From NCBI GenBank assembly GCA_947462335.1, contig OX381715.1, forward strand, positions 39,594,650-39,658,649: a stretch of 64,000 nucleotides of DNA, given 5' to 3'. How positions within the stretch are numbered: the stretch's first letter is position 1; each line of letters opens with the position of its first letter. Positions 18,950 to 28,700 of this stretch are shown piece after piece. This stretch comes from Harmothoe impar (taxonomy: Eukaryota; Annelida; Polychaeta; Phyllodocida; Polynoidae). The translations under genes were made by a program, and so were the position numbers. The notes beneath the pieces were generated by a model. It did not search any database. It saw only the letters and a program-made list of their open reading frames with translations, and had not been told where the DNA came from.

Positions 18950-20767
18950 ATGACTGTATGTTTTTGTGGCCATGATTACCACGGCAACAGAGCCAGTTGT
19001 CCGAAATGCAGCGCCCCTAATCCGGATAAGGGCACTCCTAAGAAGACCGTGCCGGCACAAGACAACAATGGTGGTCCCCAGGGCCGGCATGAGACCGGCA
19101 AAGACCCACCAGCGCCATCGGCACCCCCCGGCGGTACGGCCCGCCAACAACATGGTCAGGCCGGGCGGGAGAGCGGGCAGCCCGGGAAGGAGATCCCAGA
19201 CCCGGATTTACTTCTCAAACAACAGTTGGCTAGGATAGAAGAGCTTACCTTGCAAGAGAGGGAGAGGGAAGCCGTACTAAAACGGCAACAACGGCTGAAG
19301 GAGGCTGAGATTGAGCTGGCTGGCCTAAGGGCAGCGAACAATCTCATCGAGAGAGACACCAAAACGGCTGTGTCCGCCTTCCGGGGTGCCATGGCCGGCG
19401 TGGGGGCGTTCGATGGTGAAAAGTCTACCGCGGTGACCTACCAGAGCGCGGATTCGCGGCTGGTTGCCGGCGGACGACATGCGGACACCGGGGGACCAGC
19501 GTCCATTCACCCTAACTACAGTGCGGCCTCAAACGCGGCCGCGGACATAAACAAACATGGCGCGGCCGCCTACGACGATATGCAGGGCGATTTTGATCGT
19601 TTTAGAGACGATCAGCAATGGCAGAGAGGTGGGAAGACCTCACACAGCTTCAACGCAGCTCCTTTTACCACCGACGACCGCGCAGAGCGAGAGGTGGGCC
19701 GCGGGGAGCGAGGAGACAGCCGGGAGGAGCGAGGTCAGGTTGGTGGTGTGTACACAAATGGCAGTGCCGACACTTCATATCAGTCCTACCTGCTCTGGGT
19801 GCAGCAGCAGCAGCAATCCCAGCACAAACAAGCTCATCAGCAGCAGCAACAGCCATATCAACAGCAGTTTCAACAGCAGTTTCAACAGCAGCAACAGCAG
19901 CAGAGGCCACAGCCTCTGTACCCATCCTCTGCTTCAGCCACCATCCAGGCAGGGCTACAGAGGGCTGGGCTATCACACCAGTCTCTGGGACTACTCTCCC
20001 CAGACTTTGATGCTGCTCTCCTGGGACCCCGTCAACCTCAAGGTTTGTCAGATATTCTCTGTGATGAGCTGAGGGGTTATGCTAGGGACAACAGGAGGAA
20101 GAGGTCTAGGGAAAAAATTAGGCCTGATTATCATCTGGAGGTGGACAAGGATTACAAGCAAATGTCCTACCGAGAGCTTGTGTTTGGTATGACATGTGTG
20201 CACGAGTGTATCATTAAAGGTGAATTTCCCAGCCGCATAACGGCCAGGGGCTACTCTGCCCATATGAAGTTCATCACTATGAGGGGCTTGTCCAAGGCTT
20301 ATGAGGCCGACACTCTTGCTAAGTATGAGTTCAAGGTCACCACCAAGGTCATAGAGGGTGATCTCACAGATTTTGTACACTGCGATGAGGATGCCCGCCA
20401 CGACTGCCTGGGCGCGGATAACACTGGACCAGTCCTCAGAGCGCTGGCCCGGGAGGCGGCGCGCAGTGAGAGTCGGGGGGCCAACAGCGGGGGGCGGGGC
20501 TCCGGCAACAAAGGAGGGCTGTGCCCCCCGGATATCTGTGGGCAATGGAACTTCCGAGACCGATGCGACTATAACCCTTGCAACAAGAAACATATTTGCA
20601 GCAACTGCAGGGGGGCCCATAAAGGTAGATACTGCAGGAGCCAACCTAGCGGTTTCTATGGCAACCAGGCTCAGATGATGGGTAACCCCCCTCCAGGATA
20701 TGGGAGTGGTTTCCCACCTCAAGGTCCCCCTCATGCCCAACAGGGCAACCCGGGTCATCATATGTGA
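18950..20767 (+). CDS. Gag-like protein of Ngaro-2
   Basis: The protein has 605 residues from an ATG in AAAATGA context to TGA at 20765. In order: an N-terminal zinc-ribbon-like Cys cluster (residues 4-20, CFC...CPKC); a Pro/Gly/Lys-rich linker; a charged coiled coil at about 85-135 (LARIEELTLQEREREAVLK); a Gln-rich tract at about 283-322 encoded by CAG/CAA runs; a compact domain at about 365-480; and a C-terminal Cys/His cluster (CPPDICGQW...CSNCRGAHKGRYC, about 524-563) that suits RNA binding. The end is Gly/Pro/Gln-rich. Such proteins package element RNA in other retroelements; here that role is inferred from position and motifs. The ORF is followed in the same frame by Pol after a single TGA. 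Confidence 0.8.
   Translation: MTVCFCGHDYHGNRASCPKCSAPNPDKGTPKKTVPAQDNNGGPQGRHETGKDPPAPSAPPGGTARQQHGQAGRESGQPGKEIPDPDLLLKQQLARIEELTLQEREREAVLKRQQRLKEAEIELAGLRAANNLIERDTKTAVSAFRGAMAGVGAFDGEKSTAVTYQSADSRLVAGGRHADTGGPASIHPNYSAASNAAADINKHGAAAYDDMQGDFDRFRDDQQWQRGGKTSHSFNAAPFTTDDRAEREVGRGERGDSREERGQVGGVYTNGSADTSYQSYLLWVQQQQQSQHKQAHQQQQQPYQQQFQQQFQQQQQQQRPQPLYPSSASATIQAGLQRAGLSHQSLGLLSPDFDAALLGPRQPQGLSDILCDELRGYARDNRRKRSREKIRPDYHLEVDKDYKQMSYRELVFGMTCVHECIIKGEFPSRITARGYSAHMKFITMRGLSKAYEADTLAKYEFKVTTKVIEGDLTDFVHCDEDARHDCLGADNTGPVLRALAREAARSESRGANSGGRGSGNKGGLCPPDICGQWNFRDRCDYNPCNKKHICSNCRGAHKGRYCRSQPSGFYGNQAQMMGNPPPGYGSGFPPQGPPHAQQGNPGHHM
20765..20767 (+). promoter_or_regulatory. In-frame TGA between gag and pol, possible readthrough site
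   Basis: Gag stops at TGA (20765-20767), followed by C (TGACCA). The same reading frame then stays open without another stop until the end of Pol at 22705. The stop sits inside an imperfect palindrome (ATCATATGTG / CACATGAT). The arrangement matches translational readthrough of Gag-Pol in some retroviruses. Alternatives are re-initiation at the ATG at 20924, or a recent nonsense mutation in a single fused ORF. Confidence 0.45.
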
Positions 20768-22705
20768 CCACATGATCTAGTCGTCAGCGCGGAGCCGAGC
20801 CGAGTGCACGCGCAGACATTAGCCGTCAGTGCGGAGCCGAGCCGAGGGCACGCGCAGACATGGGACATCAGTGTAGATTGTGATGCTATTTGTGTATGTG
20901 CGAGTGTAGATGATTTGTGTAGCATGTACACGGACTACCTCCCATTATGGGATGTCAAGGAGACCCACTTTGTGGGGGGTGTGCGATCACAGATGAATTT
21001 ATGTGCATGGAGGGATATGCTGTCGGGACATGGTGTAGCCGCCCCCGACCCAGACGCACATTTTTTGTTGGACGGTTTAACCCACGGCTTTAAATTGGTT
21101 GACCCAGGCTCTGTGATTCACCCCTATTTGTGCACAAACTATAAATCTGCGACCGTCTCAGCCAAGGATGAGATTAGCGAGATTATTCTCGAGGAGTTGA
21201 GTAGTGGCAAGTTGTCGTTGGTGCCGAGTACCCCCCACTGCATCCATGCCCTCGGTGCCGTCGAGAAGAAAGGGGGCTCATATAGGCCTATCACGGATGC
21301 TAGCCGCCCGCTAGGGGCGTCCATCAATTCCTTTATGGAATCAACCTTCCAAACTTTCAAGTATAAAACCGTAGATATGGTTTCCGCAGCTATACAGCCG
21401 TACTGCTTTATGGCAGTCACAGACATTACCAGTGCGTATAGGTCAATTTTGATAAGAGAGAGTGACAGGAAGTTTCAAGGTTTGCAGTGGGACATAGACG
21501 GTACCCCGTGCTTCATAGAGGACAATTTCTTGGCCTTCGGGACCAGGATGTCTCCTAGCGTGTTCACTCGCATCACCGACGCGGTCTCGCGTCATATGGA
21601 GGGACAAGGTTTCTTTTGTGCCAATTACCTTGATGACTTTCTAGTGATGGGTCGCAATTTCAACGAATGCCAGACAGCCCAACTTTACCTCCATAGTGTA
21701 TTGAGGAGGTTGGGTTTCTATATTTCATATAAAAAGGTCAAGTTGCCGGCCCAAATCCAGACCTATCTGGGAGTGGAGTTAGACTCCATCGAAATGAAGC
21801 TCCGTCTGCCCGACGAGAAAATAGCCAGCCTACACGAGGAAATAGCCTTCTTCTCAGGTCGCCTGCGGGCGACGAGGAAGCAGCTGCAACGCCTATGTGG
21901 GGTCCTAGCCCACTGCAGCACGCTAGTTAGGGGCGGCAGGACCTTCAGTCACCGAGTCATCGAAATGCTTTCGCATTTTACCCCCGGCAAGCGATATGTT
22001 TCGCTATCGAAGTCATTCCGCCAGGACCTCCTGTGGTGGTCAGACTTCGCAGCGTGGTTTAACGGGGAGGCTAAGATCATCAAACCGGGCCCAATGAACA
22101 CGGCAATCATTCACACCGATGCGGCGACCAAGGTCGGGTGGGGGGCTGTGTACGGCGACGACTGGGCCGCCGGCTCGTGGTCTAAGAGTTGGAGGGACCC
22201 GAGAGATCTTCACAATCACTGTACTCCTAAACCGGATATGCACATTCTCTCTAACATTAACGTCCAGGAGCTATATCCTATCCTCATGGCGTTGAGGAGA
22301 TGGGGGGACGAGTGGCGCGACACGCGGGTAGAATGCGTGACGGACAACACCCAGGTGGTGGCCGCGTTGAATACGGGCAAGAGTGACAATAGCAGGTCTA
22401 TGGACATCCTCCGCCTCATTTTCTGGGACACTGTGATTTTTAATTGCCATCTAGTGGGGGTTTTCTTGCCGGGTTACAAGAATGTTGTTGCCGATGCAGT
22501 CTCCAGAGCCGAGTGCTTTAATGACATTCCTTTCCATTTATGTTGTAGAAACAAACCAGTTTGTCAGGGAGCTGGACATCAGGGCCGCGGAGTTGAGGTC
22601 GATGGCGTGGTCGGCCTCCACCTGGAAAACGAAAACTTCCCAGTGGAAAAAGTTCCTCGGGTTCTGTGCCCTAGCCGACGCCACCCCGGTACCCACCAAG
22701 CTTGA
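20768..22705 (+). CDS. Reverse transcriptase-RNase H (Pol) of Ngaro-2
   Basis: The frame is open from just after the gag TGA; the first in-frame ATG is at 20924. RT motifs are intact: a fingers region (KKGGSYRPITDASRPLG), FLAFGTRMSPSVFTRI, and the catalytic YLDDFLVMG with Tyr at 21626. RNase H follows with all four acids visible: HTDAATKVGWG, NVQELYPIL, CVTDNTQVV and VVADAVSR (to about 22508). The order and signatures match DIRS/Ngaro Pol. It would copy element RNA and degrade the RNA strand of the hybrid, probably in particles formed by Gag. The last ~60 codons overlap the recombinase in another frame and need not be functional. No internal stop or frameshift was found. Confidence 0.9.
   Translation, partial: PHDLVVSAEPSRVHAQTLAVSAEPSRGHAQTWDISVDCDAICVCASVDDLCSMYTDYLPLWDVKETHFVGGVRSQMNLCAWRDMLSGHGVAAPDPDAHFLLDGLTHGFKLVDPGSVIHPYLCTNYKSATVSAKDEISEIILEELSSGKLSLVPSTPHCIHALGAVEKKGGSYRPITDASRPLGASINSFMESTFQTFKYKTVDMVSAAIQPYCFMAVTDITSAYRSILIRESDRKFQGLQWDIDGTPCFIEDNFLAFGTRMSPSVFTRITDAVSRHMEGQGFFCANYLDDFLVMGRNFNECQTAQLYLHSVLRRLGFYISYKKVKLPAQIQTYLGVELDSIEMKLRLPDEKIASLHEEIAFFSGRLRATRKQLQRLCGVLAHCSTLVRGGRTFSHRVIEMLSHFTPGKRYVSLSKSFRQDLLWWSDFAAWFNGEAKIIKPGPMNTAIIHTDAATKVGWGAVYGDDWAAGSWSKSWRDPRDLHNHCTPKPDMHILSNINVQELYPILMALRRWGDEWRDTRVECVTDNTQVVAALNTGKSDNSRSMDILRLIFWDTVIFNCHLVGVFLPGYKNVVADAVSRAECFNDIPFHLCCRNKPVCQGAGHQGRGVEVDGVVGLHLENENFPVEKVPRVLCPSRRHPGTHQA
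20783..20866 (+). repeat. 42-bp in-frame tandem duplication at the start of pol
   Basis: The block starting GTCAGCGCGGAGCCGAGC at 20783 is repeated with three or four differences 42 bp later at 20825. As 42 is a multiple of three, the frame is kept and a 14-residue segment (SAEPSRxHAQTxxV) is duplicated. It lies directly 3' of the gag stop. Confidence 0.9.
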
Positions 22706-23494
22706 CGTCATGTGCCGTTACGCGGTGTACCTGTCTAAATCCTTGAGATATTCTACAATCCAGAACTACATCAGCGCTGTGATCAGCCTTAACAATTATT
22801 TTAGCCATGATGTGCTATACCTCAGGTCTGAGTTTACTTTTGCTATGACAATGTCGGGTATCCGCCGGGCCTTGGGCGACCCAGAACCTCACCGCCCCAC
22901 TTTATTCCTGGAGGACTTGCATTTGATGTTTAACAGCTTGGACCTTTCAAATCCAAACGAGATCACTATGTGGGCATGCATCGCCTTGGCCTTCAGAGGC
23001 CTCCTAAGGAAGAGTAATCTTGTCCCGGACTCCAGTGCCTTGCAGGGTCACTACCTGCGTAGAGGAGCCGTGGTCTTCAATGACTGGGGGCTGGAAATAA
23101 AAGTGTCCAGCTCCAAAACTGCCAAAAGGTCCACCGAGTCCCTGTCACTGTAGCTGTTGGTTCCCCAGTGTGCGCGGTGACTTGGGTCTGGAAACATTTC
23201 ATGGATTTCCCAAGCTCAGATCCAAACAGCCCAGCCTTCATGCTGGTGGGATCTGGCACCCCTAAGCCTTTGACTTACAGCAAGCTGTTATCCTTTCTCA
23301 AGACCCTGCTAGACCGCTCGGGTCTGGAGTCTAAGAGGGTGGGTTGCCACTCCTTACGACGCGCAGGCGCCTTGTACATGTACAATCTGGGCCTCTCCTT
23401 GGAGGATATAAGACAATGTGGGGATTGGTCCAGCATGGCGGCATTGGTGTATCTCACCAAGCCTTTCACCAATCGAGTGGCGACAGACTCCTAA
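22494..23494 (+). pseudogene. Tyrosine recombinase of Ngaro-2, one frameshift
   Basis: Reading starts at ATG 22494 or 22521, overlapping the end of pol in another frame. The N-terminal SAM-like domain is present (SASTWKTKTSQWKKFLGFCA, then AVYLSKSLRYSTIQNYISAV). The first catalytic Arg is in FRGLLRKSN (about 23005). The frame ends at TAG 23151, but the protein continues one base out of register from about 23120 (VPVTVAVGSPVCAV). It then keeps HSLRR (His at 23348), GDWSS and the Tyr of LVYLTKP (23450), to TAA at 23492. The break falls near CCAAAAGG. A programmed slip is possible, but a one-base indel is simpler. The enzyme would integrate the circular element at AAT-type sites. Confidence 0.8.
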
Positions 23495-23627
23495 GTCTCC
23501 AAGGCCTTGTCGTCGTATGCGACGCACCATAAGGGTGCGCTCTATTGACTAAGTTTTATTATCATGAGTGACTTAAGTTTATTGTTCTATGCTCATACTA
23601 TATAATCATGCTTATTATTTGGACTTT

Positions 23628-23939
23628 GGCCGTCTATCCAGCGGCGCGGATCCCAAACAGTTCCTGTGTCGCCTCACTTCCCTTGGATAGATTAATGACA
23701 TGGACTAGTCAACTAGTACTACTATTAATCAACAGGGGGTGTTACCAGCTCTCCCGCCAGTGACGCCGTGACGTCACTGCCGGCCTGCTACACCTTCAAT
23801 CATGGACATTTAAAAAAATTCTTTTTCTTTCTACTTTATTCAACTGATCATGTTACTATGTTAATAAATAGGCCGTCTATCCAGCGGCGCGGATCCCAAA
23901 CAGTTCCTGTGTCGCCTCACTTCCCTTGGATAGATTAAT
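23628..23939 (+). repeat. Ngaro-2 terminal block B1-A2-B2
   Basis: B1 (23628-23696) and B2 (23871-23939) are identical or nearly so over 69 bp, starting GGCCGTCTATCCAGCGGCGC and ending TAGATTAAT. A2 (23697-23822) repeats A1. This is the canonical split direct repeat of Ngaro and PAT elements, and it explains replication through a circular intermediate. Confidence 0.93.
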
Positions 23940-24075
23940 AAACACTAAAATATTATATATTATATAGATAATGTATAACATGTATGTACATGTTGTAGAA
24001 TACACGCAAATGGGTAGATGTGCTCTTTATTGTTTGTACTGCTATTTTTTACTACACATGGGTCTGACCTTTCAG

Positions 24076-24222
24076 TCTTCATTATTTGTAATATCAGCTG
24101 AAAGATGCTGTGATTTTCCCATTCGACGTCTTACTCAGATGAGACAGCATTTCCCATCTGTACAGCTCTGTGGCAAGAAATGTCCAGAGAGAAATTCTGT
24201 TGAAGTAGTGTGTTTTTTTTAA
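24076..24222 (+). CDS. Exon-like segment, unidentified
   Basis: A pyrimidine-rich tract ending CTGACCTTTCAG at 24075 is followed by 48 codons and TAA at 24220-24222. The peptide (SSLFVISAERCCDFP...CGKKCPERNSVEVVCFF) is rich in Cys and charged residues and is protein-like. It could be a last coding exon on the plus strand. It does not join in frame to the 44-nt exon at 15998, so an intermediate exon would be needed. It could also be chance. Confidence 0.25.
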   Translation, partial: SSLFVISAERCCDFPIRRLTQMRQHFPSVQLCGKKCPERNSVEVVCFF

Positions 24223-24889
24223 CCAAATTTCATTAACAGGCTCTATTCGAGTTGCTTTGAAAAGTCCTGAGTGTCTGGGCTAGTTGACATGCAACACATG
24301 ATGCAGCACACCATGCAGCACACCAGCAGCAGTAAAACCTGTACTGTAGAGATAGTTGTAGAGACAGTTGAGCTGTTACCTTTTGGGAGGAACCTTTTTT
24401 TGATTGAATTAAAATAAATGCAGAGGCAGGTAGGTTCTCAACACACGTACACAATGCCTAAATGCTACAAAATGAATGTGGAATTTTTCTCATGTACCTG
24501 ACCTCTTGGATCACATGACAAATACACCATTCACGTTTTACAATCATAAGCTACGTCAGATGTCAAAGACCATGGACAGTTAACACCAGAGTTAACATCA
24601 GAATAATCCCGCAAATTTGTCAAACGCCTATCTTACCAATCATTTTAGCCCAACTTTCAGAAATTAGCCTGTTGTGATTCTTTGAATGCATCCTTTCCCT
24701 GACCAATTGCAATAAATCAAAACTAACCCTTCCTCTCAAAATATCTTCACTTCACGTAAAAGCCTTAGGATAATATTAAGTATATTCAAGAAAAGAAAAA
24801 AAACAGTTATATACATTACCACTTATCAGCTGCTGTAGCCTTCAAGCATGATAAATGAATGAGTACATTTATGGCTCTGTTTGAGCGCT
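24223..24889. other. Non-coding stretch
   Basis: AT-rich. An imperfect ATGCAGCACACC direct repeat lies near 24301-24324; otherwise nothing was recognised. Confidence 0.4.
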
Positions 24890-25080
24890 GAAGGGGTAGA
24901 TTCCGACCTCCATTGCTTTAGAATCACACACCAACCCCGTGAGCTCTATGCCCTACAGGGTCAGTAAAGTGGTGACTGTGAAGTTTCCATTAGGAATTGA
25001 TCTGTTTCTTGGCATGACTGATGGGCAAGTGGTTGAGTCAGTGGCCCATCTGACCACACCCTTCTGACACAGCAACTGTT
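24890..25080 (-). repeat. Dispersed repeat, possibly SINE-like, copy 1 (minus)
   Basis: The reverse complement of this block resembles 35135-35330. It shares GGGCATAGAGCTCACGGGGT (GGGCATGAAGCTCAGGGGGT in the other copy), TGTGTGATTCTAAA and a preceding ACTGACCCTGTAGGG block. The AGCTCANGGGGTT...GATTCTAAA layout recalls a tRNA A-box and anticodon arm, and GGTCGGAATC recalls a B-box, but conserved sequence also lies upstream of it, which is unusual for a tRNA-headed SINE. Weaker relatives lie at 28650-28700, 37295-37455 and 39200-39345. Confidence 0.5.
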
Positions 25081-25304
25081 ATAAGTCTACATAATCAAAA
25101 ATAAGCAAAGAATAACAAGGTATATTGAATTTAATAAATGTTTTATATCTTTGATTTGAATAGTGGGCTGGCAAAATAAAAGATTGATTGATGGGCTACT
25201 AGCTTTCATCTGAAACTTTAATTCAACTATTTATCATAGTGCATGACCTAATAATCATGGAAAACAATCTCTTCTTCTTTTCTGAACACATGGCTTTATT
25301 TCAG

Positions 25305-25349
25305 GTATATGAAGATGGTAATTCCATTACAATTGACTTCTACTTTTGA
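25305..25349 (+). CDS. Possible terminal coding exon (VYEDGNSITIDFYF)
   Basis: A strong acceptor (CTTCTTCTTTTCTG...TTTATTTCAG ending at 25304) precedes 14 codons reading VYEDGNSITIDFYF and a TGA at 25347. The peptide is strikingly protein-like for so short a frame. If it is real, the exon starts in phase 0. No convincing AATAAA lies close behind; the nearest good one is at about 26592. I do not recognise the gene. A second frame across the same acceptor is open for 20 codons, so the reading is uncertain. Confidence 0.3.
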   Translation, partial: VYEDGNSITIDFYF

Positions 25350-25739
25350 GGATACAAGCTGCATATAAAGCGAGCCACTTCTCAGTTTAATAACTGGTTT
25401 TAGGCAGTGACCCTGTCACATAATGTAAAATATCTAGGACGTTGATTTCGTAATCAATGGTGTTTAGTACATTTAATGCAAAAGATGCTGCAAGTATACA
25501 TAACCTTCAGTTTCATGATACAGCATATTGAGTCACGAATAAGTCACAGTTGTTCACTTCTAAACAGAACTTTAATATTCCGAAGGAACACAATTTTGTT
25601 TACCCCCGGCGTAGAAAGTATAGAAAGAACATAATATACTGACCAGAGGTGAAGTTGCATGGGGGTAAAGGGTTATACAGGGGTGGTGAGATTCTAGGGT
25701 CTAAGTTTGAGGCATAGAGAAAAAAGACATTTTTGAAGC

Positions 25740-26640
25740 GCTCTTTACTAATTCCAAATAATGATGTTTGTGTATTGACATCAAAAGGGCTTGCTCTATC
25801 CTGACCAAGGAAGAACATCCAGCAACTATATTGCTGTACAGTCACTACACATCCTGTTGTATTTTTTATATAAGCAGACAATTCTCCCCCACCATGCACA
25901 GTCTGCCATCCAGAGGCCAGTGCGTCTGACATCCATATTTCATGCAGGACAGTGCTTCTCTAATTTTATGTGAGAAATCTTGGTGCTCAATACTGCACCT
26001 TTTCGATTACAGTTGGTTGGTTTGAAGTGTGGGAACTGCTGACAGGCAGTATTGTCCTGTACTGTGTCCTACTCTAAATACTTAGACCTGTAGTTCCTGT
26101 TTCTCATGAGCCGAAATGACTATTCTTCTCTCCAATCCTCCCAAAGATTTCATATGCCTCTTCATCTTCTCAGACCACTGTTGTAGATTGTTTTTGCTCA
26201 CTGTTCAAATATGTACATATATGTATCAGTTATTTTTGGCTAGTAGGCATTTTTCACATATATATATTTTTTACTTGAATGTTTCTGTTAAAGGCTAATA
26301 TTTTACCATCATCTGACTGAATTTACATCTGCCCCCTACATATGTTCTTGCATCTATAAGTTATGCTTTTCATACTAAGCATGTAAAGTAAAGATGCTGT
26401 AAAAGGTAGAAATAACTTTGTCTTTTCTAATATGGAAACGCTAATGATAAAGAGTCATTTCATTCATAAAGTTTGAATTTCAAATGTGAGCAGGCTGTAT
26501 GAAGCAACAATACAAGTAACGGACTTGAAACAAAAGATTAGTGTACTCAGACTGGTGAGACTTAGTTGCTGCAAAGGGTAAAACATAGCTCAATAAAGTG
26601 CCAATCTGGCACTGCAGGACTCAGATTAAAAATGTATAAA
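25740..26640. repeat. Segmental duplication D2, copy 2
   Basis: Partner of 17480-18205, with extra insertions at about 26220-26300 and 26480-26560. Copy divergence is moderate, so the duplication is old relative to Ngaro-2. Confidence 0.8.
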
Positions 26641-27529
26641 ACAGCTGATAACCGATATAAACCACATCAGCTTCTCATCAAAGCAGGGACAATATACACA
26701 TTGAGGCTTAAAAAGGAAATGTGGTATTGTGTGTCTCATATAAAATCCTATGTTATGTTGGTGCTATGAGGACATTCTGAGAGTATTTATCATTCAGAAG
26801 GGGATAAAGTTCACCAGGCAGTGCTTTTGGAATCAGTCAACGGTCTCAGAAAGAAGCATTAATATGTTTAATGTGTCATATTCACTGTTTATAGGCATAC
26901 TCTGCGAAAGTATGTAGTTCATGAATGTCTACTTTGTCTATTTTTAATATAAGGTTTGATGATATCTTAACAATAATGATGCAAAATATTTCAAGAACAA
27001 TTTTGACTTCATTAGCCAAATTTTACCCAGAAGAGTGTACGTATGATCCAAAAAACTCGATATCCACCATGTAGAATTAAGCTTGTGATGTCAAGTAATT
27101 TTAAGTAGTAGGTCTACTGTCTTAATTGACACATGCAGAACACCATCACCGGCATAGAATATTTATAATCACACCCCAATGCATATATCTACTTGAATCT
27201 ACTTGAAGAAAGACATAAGTACACTTTAGAATGTTAAGCTCTACATCATCAGCAAACCTTCAACCCAGGGATAATTTACCTACCAGCCTGTAATGAAAAC
27301 ATCAAGGATGTTGCAAATTAGTTTGCGGACACTGACACAATTTATGACCCGATCATCTGCCAGTGGCTGCCTCTGTAGCTTAATATCAGATCCCAATATC
27401 AGCAGATTCCAATACTATGCATCTAAGCCCATCCTCCTTTATACGGCGGCATACAGCTAATTAAGGCTTGCATGATTCTTTAATGCCTTTTTCAGGATTT
27501 TGACAGCTTGGATATAAGCTAGAGAATCA
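26641..27529. other. Non-coding stretch
   Basis: AT-rich, with no supported gene, RNA or structural repeat. Confidence 0.4.
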
Positions 27530-28700
27530 AGGTATGACGGTCTGCTAATGACCTCATTAATGTCATCCACGCACCTGCATCACACCAGCCCTGAGCAGCT
27601 GCAGTGTCCCCTCCGCCTAATCCCATCTAAGACCTGTTGAGGCTCCCTTCAGGTCATCTTCATGTCAGCCAGTCTTGGAGCAGGTGGGACCTTCCAAATG
27701 ATGGCATACTGATGAATCTATATTGTGGTAAAGCAGAAATAACTTGAGAGGTTCGGTGATAAACTGTGTATCTCAATATTTTCTAGACTTCTCATGGGGC
27801 ATGTGCAACTCATAATCAATGTATAAAACAAATATGAAAGTGTTTGAGTCGGTCATATTTGAACTAAACATTTTGCAAAAATGGGAATCTGTACATCCAA
27901 ATTGGTAGTGACATTACATTGACAAAGCAAGCATTTTGCAAAAGAAAGAATCGTGAGAGTAATATGTCGCCAAACAAACTATCAGAAGATAGTTGTTTCA
28001 GAGACAATGACTCTTACATTGTTTTACAGTTTCATGTTTTTTATACACCTCAACATAATTATACATCTAAAAAGAGAACAAGCAGAGGTTAACGGAGGGG
28101 TAGCCCTTGCACAGAGTGAGTCTTTCCTAATATCAAGGCAGGCTTTGAGAACCATAAAGCTCTGTCAATTTCCCTAGTTGAAGCCAAAAGTAGAGAAACA
28201 GTGAAAGAGGTGGCTTCGTGGCAATCTGCTGTTTACATCTGTTCTACTACAGTTAAAAGGAAATACTCATATACATTACCACAAACACATCCACCATGAT
28301 CAAACATTTACAAGACCAAAAGTGTTTATGAGAATTTAACCCACTGATGGACTGCATTCTTTAAAATTGCTCCCCCAGGTATGGTCATTAATCTTGTTTA
28401 GCGATAGTTATCAGAACATCCTGAAGTGTTCTGTAAAAGACTGTTCCAAATTAGTTTAAGCAAGATCAACTGGAACCCATCTTCTTTAAAATGTGTCCTC
28501 TCCCCCGAGGTAGTGAACTAATTGCTCACTTGCAGACCTATTGTCGGATGTACATAGCCACTGGCCTGCGTTGGTTGACTAAATCTGGTTTCCAAGTAGA
28601 ATTGAAGGACATAGCTTGGTGATGTGTCAGTGCTGGAGTGGTAGCCTCTATTGGTTCAAAACCATGCACCCACACCAATCTGATGCCCTAGGGTTTGCTA
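27530..28700. repeat. Segmental duplication D3, copy 1
   Basis: Matches 37925-39240 in direct orientation at several blocks: GAGCAGCTGCARTGTCCCCTCC, GGCTCCCTTCAGG, ATTGCTCCCCCNGGTATGG, CAGAACATCCTGAAGTG and TTTAAGCAAGATCAAC. Blocks between these have diverged or been replaced. No conserved reading frame was noticed. Confidence 0.8.

Larger units (their letters stand above)
18769..23939 (+). mobile_element. Ngaro-like tyrosine-recombinase retrotransposon (Ngaro-2), nearly complete
   Basis: The 5.17-kb element has the canonical order A1 - gag - RT/RNase H - tyrosine recombinase - B1-A2-B2. A1 (18772-18897) and A2 (from 23697) are almost identical; B1 (23628-23696) and B2 (23871-23939) match over 69 bp. 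Borders: 5' flank ...AAT|GACATGG, internal junction TTAAT|GACATGG, 3' end TTAAT|AAACAC, so AAT is the probable crossover trinucleotide with no target-site duplication. No methyltransferase or SGNH-hydrolase ORF is seen. Near identity of the repeats points to a fairly recent insertion, though the recombinase is frameshifted. Confidence 0.92.

Noticed and set aside
19557..20072. 171-codon plus-strand ORF overlapping gag in another frame
   Set aside because: Runs of Ser/Asn come from reading CAG/CAA repeats out of frame; no other evidence of coding.
20048..20773. 241-codon minus-strand ORF opposite Ngaro-2 gag
   Set aside because: Antisense shadow of the gag ORF, which itself has clear zinc-binding motifs and a coiled coil on the plus strand.
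25600..25932. 110-codon minus-strand ORF
   Set aside because: It overlaps the D2 duplicate, and the partner copy does not conserve the frame.
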